Positions 55,090 to 63,742 of a DNA stretch of 64,000 nt are shown in pieces. The notes under the pieces are model-generated. The model did no database searches. It was not told the origin of the DNA and saw nothing but the letters and a program-made list of their open reading frames with translations. Origin of the DNA: an uncultured Lachnospiraceae bacterium (lineage in GTDB: Bacteria; Bacillota; Clostridia; Lachnospirales; Lachnospiraceae); contig CACZJZ010000008.1 of the NCBI GenBank assembly GCA_902781655.1, positions 1 to 64,000 on the forward strand, written 5' to 3'. A program made the translations under genes and the position numbers. Positions within the stretch are counted from its first letter, which is position 1. Every line of letters starts with the position of its first letter.

Positions 55090-55194
55090 TCAAGTTTGAT
55101 TTTTATGATAAGAAACATCAGAGACAGCGAAGCAACTGCTGCCAGAGTTCTCGCGCCGAACCCATTCGGAAACGTCTTTGATAAACTTTTTCAT
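55090..55194 (-). CDS. Possible 34-residue small protein in the HPP leader
   Basis: An ATG frame reads MKKFIKDVSEWVRRENSGSS and ends HKNQT, with a basic amphipathic start and one Cys. CAGGGAAACGTT precedes it. I recognise no family. It ends about 80 bases before the HPP-like gene and could be a leader peptide or chance. Confidence 0.3.
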   Translation of the reverse strand: MKKFIKDVSEWVRRENSGSSCFAVSDVSYHKNQT

Positions 55195-55243
55195 AACGTT
55201 TCCCTGACCGGTATGGCCGGGAAACACCTCCCTTTAGAAGAAA

Positions 55244-55267
55244 GTCTCCGGTCCGCGGAGGCTTTTT
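55244..55267. terminator. Terminator after the MATE gene
   Basis: GTCTCCG and CGGAGGC pair around GTCCG, with TTTTTCT on the plus-strand side and TTTCTTCT on the minus-strand side, so it can work both ways. It lies about 30 bases after the MATE stop. Confidence 0.7.
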
Positions 55268-55293
55268 CTATTTCTCCCCATTTCATTGATCAT

Positions 55294-56655
55294 TCATACC
55301 ATCTCTCTGGTCAGATTTTTCACCCATTTGTATTTCCGGAACCGGATCATCACCCACGGAATTTTGCCGACCTCGTCGAGACAGGTGCATGCATAAACCG
55401 CAAGCGGAGACCAGTGCCACAAAAACGCGCCGCAGAGAGCAAGCGGGATTGCGATACACCACATGCACACGATGAGACTGTACATATCAAAAATCGTATC
55501 TCCGCCGCCGTCCAGCACACCGTTGATCGTGACCGTATTGACGCAGCGGCCGATCATGTAGACCGCCATAATGATCATCATCCCTGTGAGGTAGCCTCGT
55601 GCTCTGTCGGTCAGAATCACGAAGCGGACGACGCCCGGAGTCAGCGCCAGAACCACGCCTGTGGAGAAAAATCCGATCACAAAGGAGAGATTCCGGAGCT
55701 TCCTTCCGATTGCCCTGCCCCGCTCCAGGCGGCCCGCTCCAAGCTCGTTGCCGATCATGATGGCTGCCGCGCTGCCAATACCATTGCAGACGCAGCAGAT
55801 CAGGTCACGGACCACCGCGGCGACGGAGCTCGCTGCCGCCGCGTCCGTACCCATGTGTCCCATGATCGCAGTGTAGGAGGTGAATCCAATCCCCCAGCAC
55901 AGCGATCCGCCGAGCAGCGGAAGACACTGCCGCATGAAATCCTTCACCAGAAGCCCAGGCGTCTTCAGAAACCGCCGGAACGCAGGGCGCACATAGGCTG
56001 CCCCCGCCGAAATCGAAATGCAGAGAATAAATTCTATGACACGCGAAATCGTGGTGGCGAGTGCAGCGCCGCGCACCTCCATGCGTGGCGCACCGAGCAG
56101 CCCGTAAATAAAGACCGCGTTGAATCCGATATTCATGAGAACGGCGCCGGAACTGATCAAGGCACATGGCTTCACATGATCCGTCACTTTCATGATTGTC
56201 TCATAGCACTGGGACAGTCCGGTGATCAGATACGACCACCCCGCGATGCGCAGATACGATACGCCGATGGCAATGATATCCGCGTCAGAGCTGAAAATGT
56301 GCATGAGCGGTCCCGGAATCAGTTCGCAGGCGAGAAAGAATACAATGGAGATGAGCCCGCAGTACCGCAGGATCAGATTGAAAATATCCTCCATGGTATG
56401 CCTGTCCCCCTTGCCCCAGTACTGTGCGCCGAGAATAGACCCCGCTCCGGTCGCCGCCGCCAGAAACATATTCTCGACAAACTGAATCTGCGTGGCCAGC
56501 GACACCGCCGTCATCTGATCCTGCGCGACCCGGCCCAGCATCAGCGCATCCGCGGCCGCCACTGACGCCAGCATCAGACTCTGCAGTGCGATCGGCCCCG
56601 CCAGACGAAGCAGAGACCTGTAAAACTCCTTCTTGTCCATTTCCTGTGTCGACAT
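55294..56655 (-). CDS. MATE-family efflux transporter
   Basis: This exporter (453 residues) has 12 helices in two halves. The N-terminal FYRSLLRLAGPIALQSLMLA and SLATQIQFVENMFLAAATGA segments and the second-half ASSVAAVVRDLICCV are typical of NorM/DinF-like MATE pumps. Substrate is unknown. I chose MSTQEMDKKE with GGGGAGTC upstream. Confidence 0.92.
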   Translation of the reverse strand: MSTQEMDKKEFYRSLLRLAGPIALQSLMLASVAAADALMLGRVAQDQMTAVSLATQIQFVENMFLAAATGAGSILGAQYWGKGDRHTMEDIFNLILRYCGLISIVFFLACELIPGPLMHIFSSDADIIAIGVSYLRIAGWSYLITGLSQCYETIMKVTDHVKPCALISSGAVLMNIGFNAVFIYGLLGAPRMEVRGAALATTISRVIEFILCISISAGAAYVRPAFRRFLKTPGLLVKDFMRQCLPLLGGSLCWGIGFTSYTAIMGHMGTDAAAASSVAAVVRDLICCVCNGIGSAAAIMIGNELGAGRLERGRAIGRKLRNLSFVIGFFSTGVVLALTPGVVRFVILTDRARGYLTGMMIIMAVYMIGRCVNTVTINGVLDGGGDTIFDMYSLIVCMWCIAIPLALCGAFLWHWSPLAVYACTCLDEVGKIPWVMIRFRKYKWVKNLTREMV

Positions 56656-56701
56656 ACTGACTCCCCTGCACTCCAATGATTACTTCTTCCCCCGGCTCAC
56701 T

Positions 56702-57901
56702 TCACTGCCTCTTTTCTCCGTCATCTTCCCCGTCACGACCCGTGCCGGGCCGGACATTTCCGTCCGCAGCCCCGGATTTTGCATGGCGCCTCTGCAGCCT
56801 CGTCAGAATATAATCATGATAAATAAAGTCAAGGATGGCGGCGAGCGGGATCGACAGCAGAATGCCTGCGACGCCCCACATCCGGCCGAACACGATGATA
56901 CAGATCAGAATCCACAGACCCGGCACTCCCAGCGTGCCGCCGAACAGCTTCGGCTTGAGAATATAGCCATCGACGGTCTGCAGACAAATCGTGAAGATCA
57001 GGAACGCCAGGGCATACCAGGGATTGACCAGCAGCAGAATGAAGGCTCCGATCACCGCGCCCACCAGCGGTCCGAAGGTCGGCGCGAGATTCGTCACACC
57101 TACCACCACGGAAATCAATGCATTGTACGGCATCCCGGCAATCATCATGAAGACGCAGTTTGCGAGACCGATGATCAGACCGTCGATGATATCGAACCCG
57201 ATGAAACGCGTGCAGATATCATTGCAGCGGCTCCAGAACACAAAGCCCTCGTTAAAATGCTTCTCTGACATAATCAGACGGTTAAATCGGCCCGCGCCCT
57301 TCATCAGCCGCTCCTTGTCCAGCAGAAAATAAATCGACAGAATGAAGCCGATGACGCCGTTCATGACGCCGCTGCCTACGACCTGGACCGTGCCGAGAAC
57401 ACCTCCGGAGTTCTTCGTCAGATACGTCGAAATTGTGTCAAGAATCTTCTGCCCGAAGGAAGTGATGCCAGACACGTCGATGTTGTGCTGCGACGCTGAG
57501 TGCGTCAGATTGTTCAGAAGACCGTCGAGCTGTTCGACATATAGTCCAATATTGCCCATGAACTCCCCGATGCTCTTGATCACCTGCGGAATCAGTGCCA
57601 CCAGCAGCAGAACCAGCAGAACAATGACCAGGATGATGGTCACCGCCACAGAGGCGCCCCACGCCGCCTTCGGCCGTTTCATCCCGCGCAGGAGCGATTT
57701 TCTGATCAGCCTGACCAGCGGATTCAGAATATAGGCGATCACCAGACCGATAAAAACCGGATAAGTCACCTTCCAGATCTGTCCGATTGCAATGAACAGC
57801 AGATTGATATGAGAAAGGCAGACATAAAACAAAACCGCTGCACATAGTGAAAGAGTGATCCTGACCCACTGACGGTCAAACAGCTCTTTGTGAATCTTCA
57901 T
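56702..57901 (-). CDS. AI-2E family transporter (PerM-like)
   Basis: This membrane protein (399 residues) has seven to eight helices and the family blocks GFILSIYFLLDKERL, GLANCVFMMIAGMPYN and VVVGVTNLAPTFGPLVG. Such proteins export small molecules or ions; a role in AI-2 export is known only for some. The C-terminal tail is hydrophilic. I chose MKIHKELFDR, with GGAGGAGC upstream. It follows the ACT gene by 28 bases. Confidence 0.9.
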   Translation of the reverse strand: MKIHKELFDRQWVRITLSLCAAVLFYVCLSHINLLFIAIGQIWKVTYPVFIGLVIAYILNPLVRLIRKSLLRGMKRPKAAWGASVAVTIILVIVLLVLLLVALIPQVIKSIGEFMGNIGLYVEQLDGLLNNLTHSASQHNIDVSGITSFGQKILDTISTYLTKNSGGVLGTVQVVGSGVMNGVIGFILSIYFLLDKERLMKGAGRFNRLIMSEKHFNEGFVFWSRCNDICTRFIGFDIIDGLIIGLANCVFMMIAGMPYNALISVVVGVTNLAPTFGPLVGAVIGAFILLLVNPWYALAFLIFTICLQTVDGYILKPKLFGGTLGVPGLWILICIIVFGRMWGVAGILLSIPLAAILDFIYHDYILTRLQRRHAKSGAADGNVRPGTGRDGEDDGEKRQ

Positions 57902-57929
57902 ATAATTACCATGCTCCTCCTGCTTTTTC

Positions 57930-58337
57930 CTATCGAAGGACCTGATACCCCTTTGCCTCGAGGCACTCCTCCACAATATCCTGCTCCGCGGTCTTCATGA
58001 CCGCGATCGGAGCCGCGCTGCTCCGGTCAAAGGAGATGTAAAGATACTCTATATTGATATTGCTCTGGTCAAGCGCCCCGAGAATATCATTCAGACAACC
58101 CGGCCTGTCCACCATATAGACCGCGATCACCTGCTCCTTGCGGCACATGTATCCGGCACGGTGAAATTCCTCCGCCGCCTTGTCCGGATCGTCCACGATC
58201 ATGCGGATCGTGCCGAACTCCGGACTGTCATTCGACAGCATGGATACAATATTCAGCTGATTGTCTGCCAGAATTCCCGTCAGCGCCCGCATCGCGCCCT
58301 TTTTATTTTCCGTAAAAATCGAAACCTGTGTGATCAT
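57930..58337 (-). CDS. Tandem ACT-domain regulatory protein
   Basis: A 135-residue protein with two ACT folds: MITQVSIFTENKKGAMRALT and then KEQVIAVYMVDRPGCLNDI. Such stand-alone ACT proteins bind amino acids. I chose the start at 58337 with AAGGGATG upstream; a frame from 58457 adds 40 Arg-rich residues unlike the family. Confidence 0.85.
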   Translation of the reverse strand: MITQVSIFTENKKGAMRALTGILADNQLNIVSMLSNDSPEFGTIRMIVDDPDKAAEEFHRAGYMCRKEQVIAVYMVDRPGCLNDILGALDQSNINIEYLYISFDRSSAAPIAVMKTAEQDIVEECLEAKGYQVLR

Positions 58338-58548
58338 CTCTGCATCCCTTCTTTCCCTCATCGGGTCTCCCGGGCTTCTTTCCCTCGCACTGGCCCGTAT
58401 CCCGTATCGCGCGCCCGCCGTCTGCTGCAGACCTTCCGCCAGGCGCCACTCCTCCATAATAACAGAAGTCCCCGGTCCGCTTCACAATAATCTGTATACC
58501 GGTTCTTCCTGAACGTATATTTGTAGCAAATTTCTCACCAACTTCCGG

Positions 58549-58577
58549 TTGACACCCCGGCCAGTCTTTGCTATTAT
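58549..58577 (+). promoter_or_regulatory. Promoter of tRNA-Gly
   Basis: TTGACA (58549-58554) and TATTAT (58572-58577) are 17 bases apart. Transcription would start near 58584, giving a 66-base leader. The remaining 58338-58548 gap has no gene. Confidence 0.88.
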
Positions 58578-58649
58578 ACTACTTGCGCACGGGGCAGCAC
58601 ACAGAGACAAATCTGATGCAGAACATGAAAGTGCGTACTATATGAGAAT

Positions 58650-58722
58650 GCGATAGTAGCTTAGCTGGTAAAGCGCCACCTTGCCAAGGTGGAGACCACG
58701 GGTTCGAATCCCGCCTGTCGCT
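58650..58722 (+). tRNA. tRNA-Gly (anticodon GCC)
   Basis: The 73 bases fold as a full cloverleaf: acceptor GCGATAG/CTGTCGC with one G-T pair, D arm AGCTTAGCTGGTAAAGC, anticodon stem CCACC/GGTGG with loop TTGCCAA, and T arm with GGTTCGAATCC. The anticodon GCC reads glycine codons. CCA is not encoded. Confidence 0.97.
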
Positions 58723-58726
58723 CTGG

Positions 58727-58758
58727 ACAGTCAGATGATTTCATCTGACTGTTTTTTT
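58727..58758 (+). terminator. Terminator of tRNA-Gly
   Basis: ACAGTCAGATGA and TCATCTGACTGT form a perfect 12-base stem with a 2-base centre, followed by seven T. It starts 5 bases after the tRNA. Confidence 0.95.
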
Positions 58759-58770
58759 GTGCCTGATAAG

Positions 58771-58809
58771 TTAGCCAGTGCGGGACAAAAATTGTCCCGC
58801 ACTGGCTAA
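58771..58809 (-). terminator. Long perfect hairpin after the GH2 gene
   Basis: TTAGCCAGTGCGGGACAA and its exact complement face each other across 3 bases, an 18-base perfect stem 8 bases past the GH2 stop. There is no T run, so it may end transcription with help of a factor or protect the 3' end. It also faces the tRNA terminator. Confidence 0.6.
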
Positions 58810-58816
58810 ACATGTT

Positions 58817-60625
58817 TTAACGATGCATGGCGGTCCGTCTCCCGTTGACCTCAGCAAACTGCTCCGGCGGCAGCTTGAATCTGCGGTCGCCGGTCATGAT
58901 TCCATTCACCTCCTGCTGTACATCCGACACCTGTGTATAACAATAGCCGACAATATAGGGGACGTCCTGGATTGCCTCCGTGATCTTCCGGAATCGCGCC
59001 AGATACTCCGCCTGATCCTTCACGCTGCCTCCGTATCCCCACTGTCCTTCCTGTTTCTGTGAAAATGCGATGCCACCATACTCGCTGATGATCACAGGCT
59101 GTCCGTGGTACGCGAATCCGTCCGCGAACGCCGGCCGGTCGAGACACGGGAAGACATCCCCGGACACAATCTGTGCCAGGTCGGCATACCGTTCCGCAAA
59201 GTGTTCTCCGAATTCCTCATAATCGTGCAGCGTCAGAATATCCGACACCGTGTGCTCCCATCCGTCATTGCAGATCACCGGGCGCATCGGATCCACTGCC
59301 TTTGTCAGATGATAGATTGCCTCCGTGAACGCCTGCTGCTCTCTGGAGGTCCGGATCTCCGGAACACCCCAGGATTCATTGAACGGCGTCCAGGTGACGA
59401 TGCAGGGATGGCTGTAGTTTTGCTTTACCACCTGCATCCACTCCTCCGTGAACTGACGCACCGCGCTGTCCGTGAACTCATACGCCGCCGCCATCTCGCT
59501 CCAGACAAGCATTCCCTTCCTGTCGCACCAGTACAGAAACCGCTCGTCCTCCACCTTCATGTGCTTGCGCAGTCCGTTGAAGCCGGCGGCATGAATTTTG
59601 TCGATGTCCTCTACAAGAGCATCCGCCGACGGCGGTGTCAGACCGGACTGCGGCCAATATCCCTGGTCCAGAATCAGCTTCTGATAAATCGGTCTCCCGT
59701 TCAGCAGAACTTTTCCATTCCGGATGCCAATCTCCCGCATGCCAAAATACGACTGCACTTCATCGATCGCCGCAGCATTCTGACCGTCTTTTTTCACCAG
59801 TACCAGCCGCAGGTCATACAGCGCCGGATTCTCCGGGCTCCAGCAGATCGGCCCGAATGCAAACCGCACGTCTCCTTCCCGCACCGTTCCGGCCTCGAGT
59901 ACCGCCCTGCCGCCGCGCACCGACCCTTCAGCAGTGCTCACGCAGGTGCCGTCATAGCTCACCTCCGCCTGCAGCATCCACTCCGTCAGCTCTTCAGAAG
60001 GAATCGTGAGGTCAGCTTCGATCCGGATCACGCCGTGTCCCAGATCCGGCGTCAGCTTCAGCCCGTCAATATAGCCCTCAGGAACCGTCTCCATCCAGAC
60101 TGTTTTCCATATTCCGGTCGTCTGGACATACCAGCATGCAAAATTTTCCGGCACCCAGCGCTGCTTCCCGCGCGGCTGGCTTAGACTATTCGAGTCAATC
60201 ACGCGGACTGCGACCTGGTTTTCCCCTTCCCTGGCCGCGTCCGTGATGTCGAATGTAAACCGCTCATACGCGCCCTTGTGACTTCCAACAAAACAGCCGT
60301 TTACCCAGACCTCCGTCTCAAAATCGCTCCCCTCGAAATGGAGCAGGAGATGCCCCGCAAGGTCAGATTTTGACAGTTCCACCTGACGGCTGTATACGAC
60401 ACACGGATGAAATGCTTCCTCATGGATGCCGCTCATCTCCGTCTCATATGTGAACGGCACCTCAATCACGCGGTTCATCCTGCTTTCCTCCGGGCACCCC
60501 GCTTTGGCGCCGTTCCATGCGTCGTCAAAGGCGAACTTCCATTTTCCGTCCAGATTCTTCCACGTTTTCCGGACCATCTGCGGTCTTGGATACGCTTTCT
60601 CAACCGTGCTGTACATTGCCCCCAT
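58817..60625 (-). CDS. Glycoside hydrolase family 2 enzyme
   Basis: A cytoplasmic enzyme of 602 residues with the GH2 layout: sugar-binding domain (VYSRQVELSKSDLAGHLLL), Ig-like domain, and TIM barrel with acid/base Glu in WTPFNESWGV (near 419) and nucleophile Glu in PVIISEYGG (near 515). It resembles beta-glucuronidase/beta-galactosidase types; the exact sugar is unknown. GGAGG precedes the start. Its 5' end overlaps the DNA glycosylase gene by 26 bases. Confidence 0.9.
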   Translation of the reverse strand: MGAMYSTVEKAYPRPQMVRKTWKNLDGKWKFAFDDAWNGAKAGCPEESRMNRVIEVPFTYETEMSGIHEEAFHPCVVYSRQVELSKSDLAGHLLLHFEGSDFETEVWVNGCFVGSHKGAYERFTFDITDAAREGENQVAVRVIDSNSLSQPRGKQRWVPENFACWYVQTTGIWKTVWMETVPEGYIDGLKLTPDLGHGVIRIEADLTIPSEELTEWMLQAEVSYDGTCVSTAEGSVRGGRAVLEAGTVREGDVRFAFGPICWSPENPALYDLRLVLVKKDGQNAAAIDEVQSYFGMREIGIRNGKVLLNGRPIYQKLILDQGYWPQSGLTPPSADALVEDIDKIHAAGFNGLRKHMKVEDERFLYWCDRKGMLVWSEMAAAYEFTDSAVRQFTEEWMQVVKQNYSHPCIVTWTPFNESWGVPEIRTSREQQAFTEAIYHLTKAVDPMRPVICNDGWEHTVSDILTLHDYEEFGEHFAERYADLAQIVSGDVFPCLDRPAFADGFAYHGQPVIISEYGGIAFSQKQEGQWGYGGSVKDQAEYLARFRKITEAIQDVPYIVGYCYTQVSDVQQEVNGIMTGDRRFKLPPEQFAEVNGRRTAMHR

Positions 60626-61583
60626 TGCCTTTTCCTCCTTCTCTTGCCGCCATAAACAGATACTGCTGCATCAGTCCGGCGCACGGACTGTATCTCTTTG
60701 GATCAAATCCCTCCGGATAGTGCTCCGCCAGGGTTCGCTGCATCCAGACATCGATCGGGAACGCATCCATGCGATGATACCCGAACAGCATTGTGCAGGA
60801 GGCGACCTTGATTCCCACTCCCCGAATCCGGCGCAGCTCCTCCTGCAGCGCCTCATCGGACAGGGAAGCTTCGAACGCGCCGCCGTCCCTTCCAAGCAGC
60901 TCCGGATGGTTCAGCGCCCACTGCGCCGCCGCGTAGAGATATGGCAGCCGATATCCAAGACTGCAGGTATCCATCCCCCGGAGATGATAGGCGCAGTCCG
61001 GCGAATCGCCCGGATCCATCTCCGTACAGCCAATCTGCATCACCTGCTCCGGAGAGGGAAAGGCATAAAATTCTGTCCCATCCTCTTCGGATATTTTGTT
61101 TCCCACCGCCGCGCAGAGCTTTTCCACGCACTGCCGGATCGCTGGAATATTCTTTCGCTGCGACAAAATAAACGTAGCCAGCGTCTCCCATGGATCCTGA
61201 CGCAAAATCCGTACGCCCGCCTCTGTCTCTGCTGCCCGCCGGAGATACCTGTCCCCCGCCGGAATGCCGGCCCGAAGCTGACGATAATCTTCATCCAGAT
61301 CAAAATAAGAATGCCAAAACTCGTGGAATTCCTTCTCCGTGCAGGACAGCCCGAATACACCTCCGTGCGTTCCGCTGGATCCCGTCCGCCTGGAACTATC
61401 CCCTTCCTTCCGGATGTGCAGAATTCTCCCTGAAGCGATGATCCGATAGCCGCCGTCCGCCTCCTTCTTCCAGCGGAAGCACTGACCGCTGCCGGCTATT
61501 TTGTCGAGGTCGAAATCATCCTCCGTCTCGAAGCGCATTCCTCCAAATCTCCCGTCCGCACGGTCAATGCAGGGCTGTGCCAT
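60600..61583 (-). CDS. OGG1/AlkA-like DNA glycosylase
   Basis: This base-excision enzyme (327 residues) has an N-terminal domain with IAGSGQCFRWKK and a HhH-GPD domain: DPWETLATFILSQRKNI, hairpin LRRIRGVGIKVASC with the catalytic Lys, and the catalytic Asp in AFPIDVWMQR. This is the layout of 8-oxoguanine glycosylase. I chose the ATG overlapping the nagB stop (TGATG), which implies coupled translation. Confidence 0.92.
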   Translation of the reverse strand: MAQPCIDRADGRFGGMRFETEDDFDLDKIAGSGQCFRWKKEADGGYRIIASGRILHIRKEGDSSRRTGSSGTHGGVFGLSCTEKEFHEFWHSYFDLDEDYRQLRAGIPAGDRYLRRAAETEAGVRILRQDPWETLATFILSQRKNIPAIRQCVEKLCAAVGNKISEEDGTEFYAFPSPEQVMQIGCTEMDPGDSPDCAYHLRGMDTCSLGYRLPYLYAAAQWALNHPELLGRDGGAFEASLSDEALQEELRRIRGVGIKVASCTMLFGYHRMDAFPIDVWMQRTLAEHYPEGFDPKRYSPCAGLMQQYLFMAAREGGKGNGGNVQHG

Positions 61584-62317
61584 CAGCAAAGATCTCCCAT
61601 CGCCGCCTCATCTCCCACGACGTATACACAGGGATGGAGCTGCAGTGCAGAGGCCGGCACCTGCGGTGTAATCGGACCGTGGAACGCCTTTGTGATGATC
61701 TCACGCTTGTCCGCCCCACACGCCATGATAAGAATTCTCCGTGCGCTCATCACGGTTGCGATGCCCATCGTGACAGCCTGCTTCGGAACCTTACTCTCAT
61801 CGCCGTCCCAGAACCTGGAGTTGGCACGGATTGTTGACTCCTGCAGGTCTGCCAGATGCGTGCCCCTGTCAAAGCTGTCCCCTGGTTCATTGAACCCGAT
61901 GTGGCCGTCATGTCCGATTCCGAGAAGCTGCAGGTCCGCACCCCCGACCGATGCCACAATCTCATCATATTCCCTGCACGCCGCCTGGATGTCATCCGCA
62001 AGCCCGTTCGGCACATGTGTCCTTGTCTTATCAATATTGACATGATCAAACAATTGATGATTCATGAAATAGCGATAGCTCTGCTCATCATTGCCGCCAA
62101 GGCCGACATACTCGTCCAGATTGCAGGTTGAGACCTCCGAGAAATCGATCAGTCCAGCCTGATTCATCCGGATCAGCTCCTGATATGCGCCGATCGGAGT
62201 AGACCCTGTCGCCAGTCCCAGTACACAATCCGGCTTCAGAATCATCTGCGCCGCAATGATGTCTGCCGCGATCTTGCTCGCGCTGTCATAGTTTTTCCCT
62301 TTGTAAAAACGAATCAC
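61583..62317 (-). CDS. nagB: Glucosamine-6-phosphate deaminase
   Basis: The enzyme (244 residues) converts glucosamine 6-phosphate to fructose 6-phosphate and ammonia. The active site matches E. coli NagB: Asp68 (CNLDEYVGL), Asp137 and His139 (GIGHDGHIGF) and Glu144 (NEPG). The start is GTG with GAGGAGG upstream. It leads an overlapping operon with the DNA glycosylase and GH2 genes. Confidence 0.97.
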   Translation of the reverse strand: MIRFYKGKNYDSASKIAADIIAAQMILKPDCVLGLATGSTPIGAYQELIRMNQAGLIDFSEVSTCNLDEYVGLGGNDEQSYRYFMNHQLFDHVNIDKTRTHVPNGLADDIQAACREYDEIVASVGGADLQLLGIGHDGHIGFNEPGDSFDRGTHLADLQESTIRANSRFWDGDESKVPKQAVTMGIATVMSARRILIMACGADKREIITKAFHGPITPQVPASALQLHPCVYVVGDEAAMGDLC

Positions 62318-62407
62318 TGCAAACCTCCTCTTATTTCCCCTCTTATTGCTTCCATACTACCATGGAAACGACCCGCGAAATAGACGTTTTCTACTCTCTT
62401 CCTTCGC

Positions 62408-62446
62408 AAAAAAAGCACCCGCAGTCCCTTGCAAGACTGCAGATGC
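62408..62446 (-). terminator. Terminator of metQ transcript
   Basis: On the minus strand GCATCTGCAGTC pairs with GACTGCGGGTGC around 8 bases, followed by seven T. It lies about 90 bases past the metQ stop. Confidence 0.9.
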
Positions 62447-62505
62447 TCCCTCTGCTGCGTTTTTCGTTATTAATACCCTGCAGGTTTCGCACCGCGAAAC
62501 TTGCG

Positions 62506-62532
62506 TTTTTCGGCGGCCCCGCCGCCGAAAAA
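62506..62532 (-). terminator. Hairpin immediately after metQ
   Basis: TTTTTCGGCGGC and GCCGCCGAAAAA pair perfectly around 3 bases, 3 bases past the metQ stop. It forms a first, A/T-flanked termination hairpin ahead of the main one at 62408. Confidence 0.7.
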
Positions 62533-62535
62533 CCA

Positions 62536-63492
62536 TTACTGGGCTCCGTCGTACGGAACAACTGCTCCGTCATACGTGTCATTGATGTACTTCACAATCG
62601 TATCGCTGTGCAGCGCATCGGTCAGAGCCTTGATCTTCGGAAGATCTTCATTTCCCTCCTTGACGGCAATGATATTGACATACTGCTGAATCGCGTCGCC
62701 ATCAGCAGCCTCTGTCACAAGGGCATCATCCTTGACGCTCAGGCCGTTCTCCAGCGCATAGTTGCCATTGATCACGCCGAACGCAACGGACGGAAGCTGC
62801 TTCGGAACCTGCGCAGCCTCAACCTCAACCAGCTTCAGATTGTGCGGATTGTCCTTGACATCATTCACGGTTGCCGTGACGCCCACGCCGTCGTTCAGCG
62901 TGATCAAACCAGCCTGCTGAAGCAGAAGCAGCGCTCTTGCCTCGTTGGTAGTGTCATTCGGAATTGCGATCGCGTCGCCGTCAGCGATTTCGTCGAGGCT
63001 CTTCTTCGTGCCGCCGTAGATGCCAAACGGCTCGTAATGGATTTTGCCGTTGGTGGCAACGACAAGATGCGTGCCGTTCTCTTCATTGAAGGAATTGAGA
63101 TAGTTGACATGCTGGAAATAGTTCGCGTCAAAATCTCCGGACTCGACGACGTTGTTCGGCTGGACATAATCCTCGAACACCGTGTACTCAAGATCGTAGC
63201 CCTGTGCCTCCAGAACCGCCTTTGCCTGCTCCAGGATCTCGGAGTGCGGGGTCTGCGAGCAAGCGACCGTGATCTTGTTGTCGCCATCTGCCGGCGCTGC
63301 TGCAGATGCCTGTGTATCTGCTGCGGTGGAAGCTGCGGCTGCCGTCTGCGTGGATGCATCCTGCGCCGCCTCTGTCTGGGCAGAAGCTGCTGCGCTCGTC
63401 CCGGCCGTGCTGGCGGTACTGCTGCCGCATCCTGCGAGGACACCCGCCGCAAGTACTGCTGCCGATGCTGCTGCTACAAACTGTTTTTTCAT
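62536..63492 (-). CDS. metQ: Methionine-binding lipoprotein MetQ (NlpA family)
   Basis: This lipoprotein (318 residues) delivers methionine to the MetNI importer. The signal peptide ends in the lipobox LAGC (after MKKQFVAAASAAVLAAGV), followed by an Ala/Ser/Thr-rich linker of about 50 residues. The body has KITVACSQTPHSEILEQAK, DANYFQHVNYL and EPFGIYGG, all NlpA-family. I chose MKKQ with AGGAGCATT upstream. The permease gene ends 250 bases upstream. Confidence 0.93.
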   Translation of the reverse strand: MKKQFVAAASAAVLAAGVLAGCGSSTASTAGTSAAASAQTEAAQDASTQTAAAASTAADTQASAAAPADGDNKITVACSQTPHSEILEQAKAVLEAQGYDLEYTVFEDYVQPNNVVESGDFDANYFQHVNYLNSFNEENGTHLVVATNGKIHYEPFGIYGGTKKSLDEIADGDAIAIPNDTTNEARALLLLQQAGLITLNDGVGVTATVNDVKDNPHNLKLVEVEAAQVPKQLPSVAFGVINGNYALENGLSVKDDALVTEAADGDAIQQYVNIIAVKEGNEDLPKIKALTDALHSDTIVKYINDTYDGAVVPYDGAQ

Positions 63493-63621
63493 AATAATGC
63501 TCCTCTCTTGCTGCGCTGACCGCGCTCCTTGGAAAGTTACCCTGACTGGTCCGCGGCGCATGCTGCGAAGGTGGAATCAGGGTCTCTTTCACAACTTCGG
63601 GGAAGTTCCCCATCTTTTTAT

Positions 63622-63651
63622 TTACAACAGCGGCTCTGCCGCTGATTGTAA
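63622..63651. other. Hairpin between metI and metQ
   Basis: TTACAACAGCGGC pairs with GCCGCTG-A-TTGTAA around TCT, a 13-base stem with one bulged A. No T run follows. GGGGAA-G-TTCCCC lies nearby. It may stabilise the metQ message. The rest of the 63493-63742 gap holds no gene. Confidence 0.55.
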
Positions 63652-63742
63652 CAACTGCCGCCCGCCTGTCGTCCTGTCCCGGACCGCCGGGTCATTACAT
63701 CAGGCCGATTTCCTGCCGATTTCCGGAAAAACACCCGGAATA

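Noticed and set aside
55080-55270. A plus-strand small RNA with the bidirectional hairpin as its terminator
   Set aside because: Hairpins are present but no convincing promoter was found; the hairpin also fits the MATE terminator.
54775-56565. 596-residue frame opposite the MATE and HPP-like genes
   Set aside because: Crosses two real genes and a gap; His/Arg-rich composition typical of antisense frames.
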